Shown: positions 29,109 to 41,154, counted from the stretch's first letter. The stretch: DNA of 64,000 bases from Chrysogorgia sp. JL179-B06 (GCA_035772405.1 JAYKKM010000382.1:606001-670000), one strand, 5' to 3'. Program-made: numbers and translations. Notes: generated by a model not told the origin, from the letters alone.

Positions 29109-30154
29109 GCATAGGTAGCCCAAATGTTGTTATAATTTCTTATTTTGTTCATTAAAGAACGTTTACCGAACGAAGAAAGACGACAAACAGCCGATCCACG
29201 AGCGAAATGAAAACTCGCCCCATTCCCCTCATTAGCTACGCGCGACACAATTTACTGCAAGCTGACGTGATGCTTTCACTATACGTATATTATGATAAGG
29301 TTGGCAAGTAAATTCCAACATTCACAACAAACACTTAACAAATGATTAAAATACTCGCAAACTACGTGAAGAACCACCAAAAATGAAACAACACTTTGAA
29401 CACTGATAATTTTACTACAATATTACAAACAATTATCTTTCTAAATAATTCTGACAAACAAGAAAGAAGCAAAAGTCTCTACGTTTTTGACCAAAGTTTT
29501 TCTGTGCCGATGCGGGATGCCATCAAACAGTTATGACGATGTCAAAAACCTAATCCTATTGGCTATCAAAAATAAACAAACTATGACGTTCATGCCCTGA
29601 CAGGGGGGGTAGATATCCAGATACGATAAAAAAACACAGAGGATTTAAGATCCCGCGGAGGCAGATAAAAACATGTGAAGAAATTGAAACAGAAGAGATC
29701 AGAGAATATTTAGTTCGGTAAGTAAATATATTTGTTGTTTTTTTAGTGTGCAAAACAAACGAGACATTTTAAATAATAAGCAAGTCAAGTTATATTAAAT
29801 ATATAAAATCCCTTTCACGGCGAAAGCAGAAAAACAAGTAGGTTTCTGTCCCTATCAGTTAGCTTAAATATTTCTCGCGAACACAGTAATAAAGTTATTG
29901 TTTCTCCGATCCTAAATCAAAACTAATCACGAACAAAAGAAAGAAAAACGGACAGGTTTTTATCAGTGGTTTTTACTCTGATATGTTTTGACTGTCAGGC
30001 TTTTAATTCATGTATTTTCGATCAGAGAACGTTTTGTACTTCTCTTCTGTAACGAAATTGTGCTCTACACATCGACTTTAATACAATATTCCATTACAAA
30101 AAACTGACCAGTTAGACGATCAACATCATTGACGATAAAATATAATTTTATAGG
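29109..30154 (+). repeat. Left arm of a 1.05 kb inverted repeat
   Basis: Matches the reverse complement of 30,598-31,643 with few differences and no net length change (1,046 bp each). The outer ends are at AGCATAGGTAGCCC and its complement, the inner ends at GACGATAAAATATAA...TATAGG. The short frame MSRVANEGNGASFHFARG appears in each arm by symmetry only. Confidence 0.85.
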
Positions 30155-30597
30155 CAGCAGGCTCAAGGTGATAAAAAGCACGAACCAGAAAATTTTCAGA
30201 CCTAAACACTTCGTCTCCGCCTCCGGTTCAGAAGAACATTTAATCAAGCCAATCGGGGTAAAAAATGAACTTCAAAAGAGATCAAGTATATATTCCACAT
30301 ACTGACAAAGTTTTCATGAAGTCCCAATAAATGAAAACCACGTTGGGAAGAACCGTTTGTACAGAACTAATAAACAGAAGTTAGACCACAAAGCACAACT
30401 ATTTAATAAATCGTTCAACCAAACGGCAACAGCAAACAAAGAGAAGTTTTGCAGTAAGAATGCCATTCAAAACTTGTGCATTATAAATACCTTGTTAAAT
30501 GTTATTTGTCCATTTGGAAAAAAGTAATATAATTTAAGCTCAGTGCAAACGTTGGAACTGTCGTTTTCAATTGAGCTGTTTCTTTTGAAATTTTTTC
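30155..30597. other. 443-bp spacer of the large palindrome
   Basis: Unique AT-rich DNA between the two arms. Nothing recognised. Confidence 0.6.
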
Positions 30598-31643
30598 CTA
30601 TAAAGTTATATTTTATCGTCAATGATGTTGATCGTCTAACTGGTAAGTTTTTTGTAATGGAATATTGTATTAAAGTCGATGTGCAGAGCAAAATTTCGTT
30701 GTAGAAGAGAAGTACAAAACGTTCTCTGATCGAAAATACATGAATTAAAAGCCTGACAGTCAAAACATATCAGAGTAAAAACCACTGATAAAAACCTGTC
30801 CGTTTTTCTTTCTTTTGTTCGTGATTAGTTTTGATTTAGGATCGGAGAAACAATAACTTTATTACTGTGTTCGCGAGAAATATTTAAGCTAACTGATAGG
30901 GACAGAAACCTACTTGTTTTTCTGCTTTCGCCGTGAAAGGGAAAACAATTTAATATAACTTGACTTGCTTATTTATTTAAAATGTCTCGTTTGTTTTGCA
31001 CACTAAAAAAACAACAAATATATTTACTTACCAGAACTAAATATTCTCTGATCTCTTCTGTTTCAATTTCTTCACATGTTTTTATCTGCCTCCGCGGGAT
31101 CTTAAATCCTCTGTGTTTTTTTTATCGTATCTGGATATCTACCCCCCCTGTCAGGGCATGAACGTCATAGTTTGTTTATTTTTGATAGCCAATAGGATTA
31201 GGTTTTTGACATCGTCATAACTGTTTGATGGCATCCCGCATCGGCACAGAAAAACTTTGGTCAAAAACGTAGAGACTTTTGCTTCTTTCTTGTTTGTCAG
31301 AATTATTTAGAAAGATAATTGTTTGTAATATTGTAGTAAAATTATCAGTGTTCAAAGTGTTGTTTCATTTTTGGTGGTTCTTCACGTAGTTTGCGAGTAT
31401 TTTAATCATTTGTTAAGTGTTTGTTGTGAATGTTGGAATTTACTTGCCAACCTTATCATAATATACGTATAGTGAAAGCATCACGTCAGCTTGCAGTAAA
31501 TTGTGTCGCGCGTAGCTAATGAGGGGAATGGGGCGAGTTTTCATTTCGCTCGTGGATCGGCTGTTTGTCGTCTTTCTTCGTTCGGTAAACGTTCTTTAAT
31601 GAACAAAATAAGAAATTATAACAACATTTGGGCTACCTATGCT
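30598..31643 (-). repeat. Right arm of the 1.05 kb inverted repeat
   Basis: Inverted copy of 29,109-30,154. Similarity ends abruptly after CTACCTATGCT at 31,643. Confidence 0.85.
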
Positions 31644-31797
31644 GCAAGGCTGAGCTCCGAGGCGACCATATCTTTTCAATATCTATGTATGGTAAGAATT
31701 GGGATAATAAATAATATGTATATCGTGCACTAGACAATATATCGCCCTAAACTTTTATCATATAACTACTAGAAGTCTTGAATGCTGCACATATATG

Positions 31798-32308
31798 CAG
31801 AGATGGATAAAAGAACGTTTTTCCCAAAAAAAAAAATTCTTTTTTCTTTTATTCATTAAAAGACAATAAAAGACAACTTTTGGTAAAAAATTTTCTGAAT
31901 CCGAACACAAATTGACAAATTTCAAATTTGGCATGCCTCAATGTGAATGTTTATACTACTTTTCACACCAGTTAAAAATCTAAGTTAATGTTAAAGTTTT
32001 AGTGATCTTTTCTTGCGAAGTGTTAGTCATCTTCAAAGACTTAATTCCTGTTCTAAAAAGCTTTGTTAGTCACCAGTCTCTCGACAGTCGACGCAATGTA
32101 GGTGAGAAAATGTTTGCATTTGCTCATTTATTTGCTATTTCCAATAAATGAGGATCATAAGTTTGAGAAGATGCTTTCAAGTTTATTAATTATTTTGTTA
32201 AAAAGAATAAAAGACAATAAAAGACAATTTTAAGTCTCAATAGAAATCTTCTTTTATTAATAAAAGACAATAAAAGACAAAATAATAAAAGAACAAATGC
32301 CATCCCTG
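31798..32308. mobile_element. Non-autonomous hAT-like MITE with 8-bp target duplication
   Basis: Ends CAGAGATGG (left) and CCATCCCTG (right), i.e. inverted CAGRGATGG termini typical of hAT elements. The 8-bp target duplication CATATATG flanks it exactly (31,790-31,797 and 32,309-32,316). The interior is rich in AATAAAAGACA repeats. It encodes no transposase. Confidence 0.85.
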
Positions 32309-32613
32309 CATATATGATATATATATTTGCCGCCATGAGCAAATTCTGGTATTCACTTCTGGTATTCACCAGAATTCACCGACTCTGAGGTGAATAATTG
32401 TTTTAGCATGTATCAAAACGAGTTGATAAAAAATAGGGGAATTTTGTTTTAGCTTCATTAAATGTAGCCAGGCCGGAGTTGTTGAGGGAATTGTCGCGAA
32501 ACGCAAGCTAAAGATATAAATTCTCCCAAGGGTGGTGTTCCATATTTGGAGTTGTTTACCCCATGAACAAGGGTCATCGCAGGGGTCATCGCTACAAAAC
32601 ATAATTCAACAGG

Positions 32614-33962
32614 CTAATTTTTGGCACCAGGCTTCCGCGCGCGGTCGTATTTGTGGACATTCAAGTTATGGGATTTAGCGATGTCCAGAACGCAAAAACA
32701 ACATGATGCTATGCTGTGCAATGCTGTGCTGTTAAGTTCGTCTAACAAAAATCACGAGTACCACACGGGAATCAAACCTGTAACTTTCTGAATACTAATC
32801 TGAGGCTTTGGCGAACATATCAAGATGCGCATTTTTAATACAATCAACATGATGGTATTTTTGATTTGGAAATTATAGCAAAGGTTAGTAAAGTATTATA
32901 CTGTTATCCCAAGTCCCAACTGTAGGATAGACCAACGTTAGTGCAATTAATACTGTAACTGCGTTAACAGTTTAGTTGACAGTCTATGGAAAGACAAAAA
33001 TAATAGTTAGTGTTAATAAGTTGTTTGCATTTATTAGAAGAGTTCTGCATCACTGTTCTTCATCACTGCAATCTCTTGCATCCCCATATTCAAACTAATG
33101 CAGTTTCATCACCCTCCATCTCACTGCTTTCAGAATTATCAGAATTTGTGCATTGACACTGCTTTTTGGCAAGAGCATCTTTTTGTTTGACATCCCTTCT
33201 TACACTTGCACAACACTAAAATACTGTCAGGAGCATGTTGCTGGGTCCCCACAACAGGTGATGCTGCTGCAGGTACTGTATAGCAATTGTTGAATGCTTG
33301 TGGATGTAGCTTTCATAATTGACTCTCAAAATGTGTTGGTGTTAAAACTGTCTGAATTGGCCGGTGCAGAGATTCTTCTGTACACTTGCCCAGTTTAAAC
33401 ATTCTATACTGTGCATTATTGATTGAGTATGCATCTGGCTGGCCATAAAGGTGGCACACATATTTCTCAATGAGAGTAAACAATTGTTGTCAGCTAGACA
33501 ATTAACTCATGTCCAAGTGAAGTGCCTCAATAATGCCTTTGCTTTCCCTTTCCCAAAGAAGGAACAACAAGTTACTTTTCAAGGCATTGTTTTGAGTATA
33601 AATTATGACTGAAGTTGTAGAAAATATTATTTTTCTTGCAGTTAACAGCACATCGTATTTACTGTAGTTCTGTATATTTTACAGTGGTACCGTACATTAC
33701 CTGTAAAAATATGGACACCAATCATTGCACTGCACCACCTAGGCCCAAAATATGCTGCAACTTCCCCAATATATATCTATATTCTTCTTTTGTTTTTTTC
33801 CAGTTCCTGTCTCAAATACAAGCTTAGCGTGGGCATGGATATTTGAGATCCCAATGCAATGATGAATATGTCAGTGTCAGGGCTCATGATGATGGTGTTC
33901 TCAGCAGATGTGGCAGCATGCTGTCTGTGCATGGACAAACATTTTGGTATCTGCTTCTTCAT
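32614..33962 (-). repeat. Left arm of a 2.8 kb palindrome
   Basis: Inverted copy of 34,005-35,416 with mismatches and about 63 bp of net gaps; only 42 bp separate the arms. The outer ends share CTAATTTTTGGCACCA. The arm contains a minus-strand version of the pseudogene described at 34,076-34,973, and a tRNA-like B box (CACGGGAATCAAACC on the plus strand). Confidence 0.8.
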
Positions 33963-34004
33963 CTTCTGTTGCTGTTGATGAGATTCCTGCATTAGAATGT
34001 GACC

Positions 34005-35416
34005 ATGAAGAAGCAGATATCAAAATGTTTGTCCATGACTCCATGCACAGTATGCCGCTACATCATCATCATGAGCCCTGACACTAACGTATTCATCATT
34101 GCATTGGGATCTCAAGTATCCATACCCGCTAAGCTTGTATTTGAGACAGGAACTGGAAACAACACAAGAAAAATAGATATTGGGGAAGCTGTGATGTATT
34201 TTGGGCCTGGGTGGTGCAGTGCAATGATTGGTTTCTATATTTCCACATGGTACCACTGTAAAATATACAGAACTACAGTACTGACTAACTCCAATAAAAA
34301 TTATATTTTCTAACACTTCAGTAAATACACTCAAAACAATGCCTTGAAAAGTAACTATTTGTTTTAGGATCCAATTCAACAACCTACTTCTTTTGGGAAA
34401 GGAAAAGCAAAGGCATTATTAAAAGTTGCCAGAAGTGTTGATGAATTTGTTGATGCATTTGAGGCACTTCATGGGCATGAGTTAATTGTCTAGCTAACAA
34501 TATGTTTACTCATTGATAAATATGTGTTTCACCTTTATGGCCATGAAGCTGCAGATGCACACTCAATCAATAATGCACAGTATAGAATGTTTAAACTGGG
34601 CAAGTGTACAGAAGAATCTCTGCCACACAATTCAGACAGTTTACACCAACACATTTTGAGAGTCAATTATGAAAGCTACAGTACATGGATCAGGATCCAA
34701 AAGCATTTGACTTTTGCTATACCTGCAGCACCATCACCTGTTGGCTGATATCTTAAGAGGATAACTTTGAGATAAAGTGGGCGACCCAGCAACCTGCCCC
34801 TGACAGCATTTTAGCTAGAGTATGTGTTGTGCAAGTGTAAGAAGGGATGTCAAACAAAAAGATGCTCTTGCCAAAAAGCAAATCTAAAGGGCACAGAGTT
34901 GTGTCAATACACAAATTGTGATAATTCTGAAAGCAGTGAGATGGAGGGTGATGAGACTGCATTAGACATTTGAATATGGGGATGCATTGAGATTGCAGTG
35001 ATGAAGAACGGTGATGAAGAACTCTTCTAATAAATGCAAACAACTTATATTAGTGTTAATTTAACACAAAATATTATTTTTGTCTTTCCATGGACTGTTA
35101 ACTTACTGTTAACCCAGTTAAGTATTAATTGCAATAAAGTCACAGTATTAATTGCTATAATTTCCAAATAAAAAATACCATCATGTTGATTGTATTAAAA
35201 ATGTGCATCGATCTTGATATGTTCGCCAAAGCTTCAGACTAGTGTTCAGAAAGTTACGGGTTTGATTCCCGTGTGGGACTGATAATTTTTGTTAGACGAA
35301 CAGCACGTAACAGCATCATGTTGTTAATTACCTTTTGTGTTCTGGACTTCGCTAAATCCCATAACTTGAATGTCCACAAATACGACCGCGCACGGAAGTC
35401 TGGTGCCAAAAATTAG
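34005..35416 (+). repeat. Right arm of the 2.8 kb palindrome
   Basis: Mirror of 32,614-33,962. Near the outer end it carries GGGTTTGATTCCCG, a good Pol III B-box-like sequence, as part of a tRNA-like block at about 35,225-35,290. Confidence 0.8.
34076..34973 (+). pseudogene. Remnant of an uncharacterised repetitive cnidarian protein
   Basis: Pieces in several frames read TNVFIIALGSQVSIPAKLVF, then SINNAQYRMFKLGKCTEESL, SLHQHILRVNYESYSTWI and finally a Cys-rich tail CKCKKGCQTKRCSCQKANLK with CQYTNCDNSESSEMEGDET. I associate this order with a protein family present in many copies in cnidarian genomes, with a C-terminal cysteine cluster. Stop codons and frameshifts between the pieces make it dead. 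A mirrored, equally broken copy lies in the left arm. The family is probably spread by mobile elements; function unknown. Confidence 0.55.
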
Positions 35417-35760
35417 CGAGAAGAATGAGTCGAGGAGAGCTTTTGACGTCATAGCCTCAACAACAACAATGACCCTTTTATAGGGGAGTGAATGGGTGGG
35501 GGCTAGGGAAGGAGAAAATTTTGCCGGGGGGTTAGGGTTAGAAAACCCCATTAGGCGGGGGGTTATGGTTAGAAAACCCACTAGGCGGGGGTTAGGGTTA
35601 GGATCTTTGTTGTGTTGGGGTTGAGTTCTAGCATTAGATTAACCATTATCCTTAATTCAGAGCGATTTGTAAATAATGGTTGAATTTGTAATGGATAAAT
35701 AATGGATAATGGTTGAATTTCGACTCATTCTTCTCGTACTCGGCCACTTTAATGGCCAAA
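35417..35760. repeat. GGCGGGGGTTAGGGTTAG repeat bounded by an inverted motif
   Basis: G-rich telomere-like words (GGGTTAGGGTTAG) repeat three times at 35,520-35,610 between AGAAGAATGAGTCGA (35,418) and its complement CGACTCATTCTTCTCG (35,721). Related to the block at 1-130. Confidence 0.6.
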
Positions 35761-36205
35761 ATACAAACTTCACGTAAAGTAAAACCTTTCTTTCAACGAA
35801 TTTTGAAGTGAAACTCTGCACGATGCATAAATTTTTTCATCGGAGAACCAAAAAAAAAAACTGCAGTAGCAATCTGTGGGAACTTTTTAGATTTGAATTC
35901 AGGTTATTTAATCTATCAATACATGTAAAAACGTTTTAGTTCAAAGAGGTGTGTTACAAAGGTGATAACTTTTCAGCAGTCGTCGGCCGATGGCCTATAA
36001 AACAACATTGAGTCATCCTAATTGAATTCTAGTTTTTTGCTTAAAATATCAAAATTCACAGTATAGCAAATGTTGATGTTGTTTCATTATTGTTTTTACA
36101 AGTAATTTTCACATGTTTTCATGTTTTCACCCAAATGCCATTACAGATTTTAATAACATTTTTGTGTGAAAAAGGTTTTGTGACATCTTGCTAATAAGTT
36201 GGTAA

Positions 36206-36375
36206 TAATGACGTAATGGATTGGAGTAAGAGTGAGCCATCTGATTGGCTAACCTTAATGAACTATAACCCTAACCAACCCTAATTCTATTAACCCAACC
36301 CTAATCCTAACCCAAAGGTTAGTCAATCAGATAGCACACTCTTACACCAAACCATTACATCATTATTACCAACCT
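36206..36375. repeat. Foldback MITE, about 50-bp arms
   Basis: GGTAATAATGACGTAATGGA and AAGAGTGAGCCATCTGATTGG on the left are mirrored by ATCAGATAGCACACTCTTAC and CATTACATCATTATTACC on the right. The centre is CCCTAACC-type telomere-like text. Confidence 0.7.
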
Positions 36376-36717
36376 ATTGGCAAGAGCTCAAAGTATTGAG
36401 GTCACGTGACTTTCAATGTAATTGAAGACCAATATTCCATATTATTATTACTTTAAAATGGTTTGATAGGGATTCATTCGTAGTGCATGTCGCCATTTCC
36501 TCCCCAAAATTGTGGGGCCTGGCGTCACCACTGAACAGAACTTCTCACATGGAAGATGTTAAGCCATTAGGGGTGCACCGGATATCATATCCAGCCGGAT
36601 AGTGAGATAATCCCACTATCCGACTGGATATATCTAATATTCGACCCGGATACCGGATATTTTTTCAAGGCGTATTAAATTTGTGTTAACTTCAAGATGA
36701 AAATATAAATAGAAAAG

Positions 36718-37477
36718 TCAAACCTGTATTAAGCGGACACCCTTTGGGAATAGGAAAGTGTCCGCTTAATAGAGGTGTCCGCTTAATGGCGGTTCTCGTC
36801 ACCAGGCCCCCGCGGTTTCATAATACACTCATCATGGCGCTCAACCATAATATAAAATACGGTTATAATAAATGAACACTTCATCATATTGCTTCCAAAT
36901 AAACAGTGCTCCTAAGATCATAATACTTGTACAGATGTAAATAAAAATACTAAATATTAAGTAGATATCGGTTCGTGGAAGTTCATAGCTAGAACTATAT
37001 TTAAGTTTAAAAGTTACTGAAGTCAATTATTGTCTGTGTGCAAAGAAATCGTCGATGCGCGATTGTTTTAGTCCTTGAATTTTGATTTCTTGTAGCAAGT
37101 TAAGTGACTTTCGAAATAGCTAAGGAAAGTTCTTCTTTTCCATTATGATGCGAGAAGTCTTGTATCATCTCCGCAAACTTCAACGCCTCTCCTGCTGATT
37201 TGAGACTATGATTGCGCACTCGCATTGTTGACTATTTTTGTCGTAACTATTTTGTAATATCCGTTAGTCTATTTGTTGAAGCTACATTCCTGTCCGCTTA
37301 ATACAGGTTTTTGTACTTTTATGTACCAATTTTGGTGTCCGCGTCCGCTTAATAGAGGTGTCCGCTTAATAGAGGTTCTATTTATAGGATTTACGTAGGA
37401 ATTAAATCGGGACTTTGCAAGGTGTCCGCTTAATACAGGGTGTCCGCTTAATGCAGGGCCGGTTAATACAGGTTTGA
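36718..37477. mobile_element. Inverted-repeat element with TCAAACCTGTATTAAGCGGA ends
   Basis: Left end TCAAACCTGTATTAAGCGGA CACC is mirrored at 37,430-37,477 (GTGTCCGCTTAATGCAG...ACAGGTTTGA). GTGTCCGCTTAATAGAGG repeats internally near both ends. It seems to be nested in a CCGGATA-rich element whose ends may be near 36,570 and 37,975. No transposase; superfamily not assigned. Confidence 0.65.
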
Positions 37478-38269
37478 TTGTACCATGAATAAAAATACAG
37501 TTAGATATCAATAAACAAAACAACAATATTATGATCTGGTTTACTGTTCCAGTATTGCTGGTTATAGTTAACTTGCAAAAAAAAACTAGACTAACTGCGG
37601 TAAGTAGTTAGTAACAACTTTATCTTAGTAACAACTTTATCTTAGTAACAACTTTATCTTAGTAACAACTTAGTAACAACTGATGTTAGAAAAAACTCCA
37701 TACAAACTTATTTGTGCATCTAATCTTATATGATTGACTGGAGTCATAGAGTACTGTGTGTCCATAGCACGTGTGTTCGACAAGAATTTTGACAATACAC
37801 GTTGAGCATCTTTGGGCTCTTAGAAAAAAGACTTTCGGCTTCTTTCCCATTATTTCAAGTCAAAATATGGTAAACACACCCGAAAAGAAGGCCTGAGCCT
37901 TTTTCAACTATCCGGCAAATCCAGTATCCGGCCGGATAGTAAAAAGCACTATCCGGTGAAAATAGCTCAAAACATTTGAGAATAGGAAAAGGTCTGTTTA
38001 CCACATTTTAAAAGATAATTTATTTAAGTCTTTCTTTTTAATTAGATTCAGAATAGAAAAACAAAGTCAGAAAAATAGCCATGCAAATGCAGATTGGAAA
38101 AGCAAGGTGGCATTTCAAGATCATCATCTGATTGAAAACTCCTGGAGGAGATGACTTGCTCACAACTTATTAAATGGTTCAAGAAACCAAGCTTAAACTT
38201 AAAATAAAGTTGATTAAAAAATTAAAACGATTTGCTTTGATTATTCTGTATCTATAATTTAGTAGTGTA

Positions 38270-38696
38270 AGGTGTGTTGTTTAGGAACACGCTTTTGGCG
38301 TGTTTTAGTTTTGTTTCTCAGACGACACGTTTTTGACGTGTCTTTTCTTAATGTGTTGTAACTTGTAAGAACACACACACGTGTGTTCCAACAACACGCT
38401 AAGATTGGTAAACACGTCAAAAATGTGTCATCTGAGGGGACAAAACAAGAACACGCTAAATGCGTGTTCTGAACAACACGCCAAATGCGTGTTCCTGAAC
38501 AACACGTCATCTGTACAACACGTCAAAGCGTGTTCCTAAACAACACACCAAAAGCGTGTTATTTTGCAACACGCGAAAAACAACACGTCAAAAACAACAC
38601 GCCAAAACCGTGTTCAACACACTTTTAGTGTGTCATCTGAGGGGACAAAAGTGCGTGTTGTTTCAACACGTTTGCAACACGGCTGGGTTTCTAGTG
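38270..38696 (-). repeat. Right subterminal palindromic array of the CACTA-like element
   Basis: Repeated AACACGCCAAATGCGTGTTC, AACACGTCAAAGCGTGTTCC and similar, mirrored around the right terminus. The phrase GTGTCATCTGAGGGGACAAAA occurs twice. Confidence 0.7.
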
Positions 38697-38923
38697 TATG
38701 AAGCGACATCATTTTTTGTTGTTGTTGAATTGTGATGTAGTTTGACATAAATTTGTGAAAGTGAATTTGTGAAAGTAAATTTCACTCGTTCAATTTTCCA
38801 TTCGGAAAAGAGTTTGAAAGCCCACTTTGTACAGCTTCGTGTAGACTTAGTGATACACTCTTCGAATATCTGTTTTTCTTCTTGTTCAGACTTCGGTGGC
38901 CTGAACCGCCGCTTTGGAGGCAT
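38663..38923 (-). pseudogene. N-terminal fragment of a Crypton-derived (KIAA1958/DUF3504-like) protein
   Basis: From the ATG at 38,923 the frame reads MPPKRRFRPPKSEQEEKQIF then STRSCTKWAFKLFSEWKIER. A conserved Lys/Arg-rich start followed by a K/S-x-x-K-W-A-x-x-x-F-x-x-W helix is what I expect at the N-terminus of Crypton-derived tyrosine-recombinase-like proteins abundant in cnidarians. Homology stops near 38,780, where the frame runs into the Polinton flank repeat and then into the CACTA terminus. Only about 45 residues are meaningful, so it is a truncated piece. Confidence 0.45.
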
Positions 38924-39284
38924 GTTGTTATTCACTTTCGAGCACTTGAAGGACTAAACTGATTTCACGTCAACAAAAATTCTTCATGTTACACATTGTA
39001 ATTAGTTACGCATTGTAATTCACTTTTATTGTCTCGAGTCCCAGATCAGCTAAACTTTCATGTTTTCTCCATCTCGATTGGTCAAAACGTCTATTGGATA
39101 TTAATACCTGTAAGTATTTAAAGTTATTATAAATATCCGTCAAATTTCAATGATAAGTTAGCAGACATAGCACTCGATAAGTTGTCTGCCGAAATGCATC
39201 GTGCTCTTTCTATTATTTTCTCAAGTCTTTAAACAGTTCTTTAAGAACTCCTCTCTTTTTTCACGTGCTTTACTCCAACATTCA

Positions 39285-39432
39285 AATAAAAAATTATTTA
39301 CCGTTTTGGTCGGTCCGTATTGAGAAATATTTCCCTTGCTCTCAAAAACGTCCCTCGGCCTGCGGCCTCGGGCCGTTTTTGAGACCTCGGGAAATATTTC
39401 TCCATACGGACCTCCAAACCGGTAAATAACAT
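39285..39432. repeat. Hairpin MITE with 60-bp arms
   Basis: TTATTTACCGTTTTGGTCGG and GAGAAATATTTCCC are mirrored as GGGAAATATTTCTCC and CCGGTAAATAA. The short centre contains CCTCGGCCTGCGGCCTCGGG. Confidence 0.7.
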
Positions 39433-39483
39433 ATATATATATATATTGATTGTTTCTGATCTCTTTCTTTTTTATTTTATAAG

Positions 39484-39710
39484 GACTGGCAGAGTTGGCA
39501 TTTGCATTTGGACTAGGAGCAGGCGGTACAGTTATGGGCTTATTTTTCAGTTTAATTGGAGCAAAAACAACTCTGTTTTATAACTCTATTGCTACCACTG
39601 TCATTCTTGCATTATTTACTGCATATTTGATGGTAGGAAAAGTTGACGAGTACGAGCATGTTGGCGATATTGACTCGGAAAGTGAGCAATCAATATATTA
39701 TCGTCTTTAA
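39484..39710 (+). CDS. Last exon of a membrane transporter (MFS/MFSD6-like), copy 1
   Basis: The 3' splice acceptor TTTTTATTTTATAAG precedes an open exon of about 75 codons. It encodes two hydrophobic segments (AFGLGAGGTVMGLFFSLIGA and SIATTVILALFTAYLMVG) and an acidic cytosolic tail ending SEQSIYYRL. A glycine-rich helix followed by one more membrane span and a short tail fits the end of a major facilitator transporter such as MFSD6-like proteins; this family name is a moderate-confidence guess. The upstream exons are not in the neighbouring DNA I could read. A second copy lies at 55,867-56,072 on the minus strand, with matching acceptor and about 85% identity by eye. Confidence 0.6.
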
Positions 39711-40732
39711 TAATGCTGTATGAAATTTCCACATGTAAAATGAGCTATCACACATGAAATTTTCACATAAGAAAAGAGCAATCACATATGAAATTTCCAC
39801 ATATGAAATGAGCAAGGTTTTCACATATGAAAGGGATAATCCCATATCAAATGAAAAATCACATCTGAAATTTACATTCTGTAATGTGAGCACAAACAAT
39901 CGAACTGCACTATTTAATCTAATTTAATCAATATTTAATAAGTATTTAATCTATTTAAGAATATAAATAATATGAGAATACACACAATGAGCTCTATCAT
40001 AAAAAATAAATATAAATAACGTTCATGTTAAAAAATCAGTTGTCAATATTTCTCTCATCTTCTACTCCCTTTTTTCTTTTGCATACCTCCTCCTCGTCTT
40101 TTAATTGTTGCGACATTGCAATCCTGATGGCAGATTTTGGTGTACTTGGGTAAAACTGGGTAACATACCCTGTAAATGAAAGCATGGTTAGCACTACACA
40201 TGGGATTAAATAACTTTCAAACATTTGAATATAAACATGCTTTTAAATGATTAATTACTCAGTTTATTATATACATGACAATATTACTGGATTCTGATTG
40301 GCTGAGAGGAGTGCAATAAATCATTAATTGCACTCGAGTGTGCAATTATTTAATTAACGTAATTTTGTCGTGGAAATAATAAACAAGTAACATATGATAG
40401 CGAGAGCAATTAAGGATTTACACTACGAGTGATATTTGAAAATTTTCCAAAATTGCACAAACCGATAGGCAAATGAGAGAGCATTTTCATTCTTAAAACA
40501 CAATTCTGTTATCTTCGTTCTATCTGATGAATAAAGTTTATCTGATGAATAAATCTGCGAAGAACAAAAGAGAATTTAGAAAAGAAAGTAATGGCAATTT
40601 ATTGTACCAAGCGTTAATTAAGTATAATTTAAAGTATAATTTAAAGTGTTACAGAGTCTACACTTGTGAAATATCCTTCTCACTGATTTTCTTTACAGTT
40701 ATAAAGTTTAAATGCCAATATTTATAAGTAAT
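39711..40732. other. AT-rich DNA after the exon, probable 3' UTR and intergenic
   Basis: Contains several copies of TGAAATTTCCACAT/ATATGAAA (39,720-39,830). No further gene recognised. Confidence 0.5.
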
Positions 40733-40859
40733 AGCATGGCATTGAGGTTGATTAGTGATTAAATGTACCCGAAAGCCAAGGGAGGTTTAGTAAAAGTCTA
40801 AACCTCCCGAGGCTTGAGGGACATTTAATCACTAATCAACCGTAATGCCATGCATGCTA
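40733..40859. repeat. Hairpin MITE, about 55-bp arms
   Basis: AGCATGGCATTGAGGTTGAT and TAGTGATTAAATGTACCC are mirrored by GGGACATTTAATCACTAATC and CGTAATGCCATG, with TTTAGTAAAAGTCTAAA at the tip. Confidence 0.75.
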
Positions 40860-41012
40860 TCTCTTTGTAATATCATGGCTACCAAGACAATAGGAAATAG
40901 GAACGCTTTTAGCCGATTCAACAAGTTCAAATGGAATAAAACTTTGAGTTGCTATTAATGGTTAATGGGAATTATATAATGGTTCACTTCATTGAAATAT
41001 TTGAGTAGTTTA

Positions 41013-41013
<1 letters not shown>

Positions 41014-41095
<82 letters not shown>
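41014..41095. repeat. (TA)n microsatellite
   Basis: Pure TA with one phase slip. Confidence 0.95.
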
Positions 41096-41098
<3 letters not shown>

Positions 41099-41154
41099 AG
41101 CTGGATGAGTAGCGTGTTTGGCAGTGCAATTTGAGTAAAATAAAACAGGTTTTT

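Larger units (their letters stand above)
28328..38696. mobile_element. CACTA/EnSpm-like DNA transposon, 10.4 kb, with TA target duplication
   Basis: The left end CACTAGAAACCCAGCCGTGT is exactly mirrored at the right end (reverse complement ending at 38,696). The inverted ends match over about 33 bp with two differences. TA flanks both ends (28,326-28,327 and 38,697-38,698). Dense subterminal palindromic repeats (ACACGTCAACGTGT-type) occupy about 350-430 bp inside each end, as in CACTA elements. Polinton flank repeats appear on both sides, so the element landed in the Polinton. I recognise no CACTA transposase inside; the interior is filled with palindromes and nested elements, so it looks non-autonomous. 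Confidence 0.75.

Noticed and set aside
29054..31733. MSRVANEGNGASFHFARG frame found twice
   Set aside because: Appears by symmetry of the inverted repeat; no start context, no resemblance, stops soon.
35510..35620. Interstitial telomere from chromosome fusion
   Set aside because: Only a few degenerate GGGTTAG words inside a longer GGCGGGGGTTAGGG repeat that also occurs at 1-130; it behaves as a dispersed repeat.
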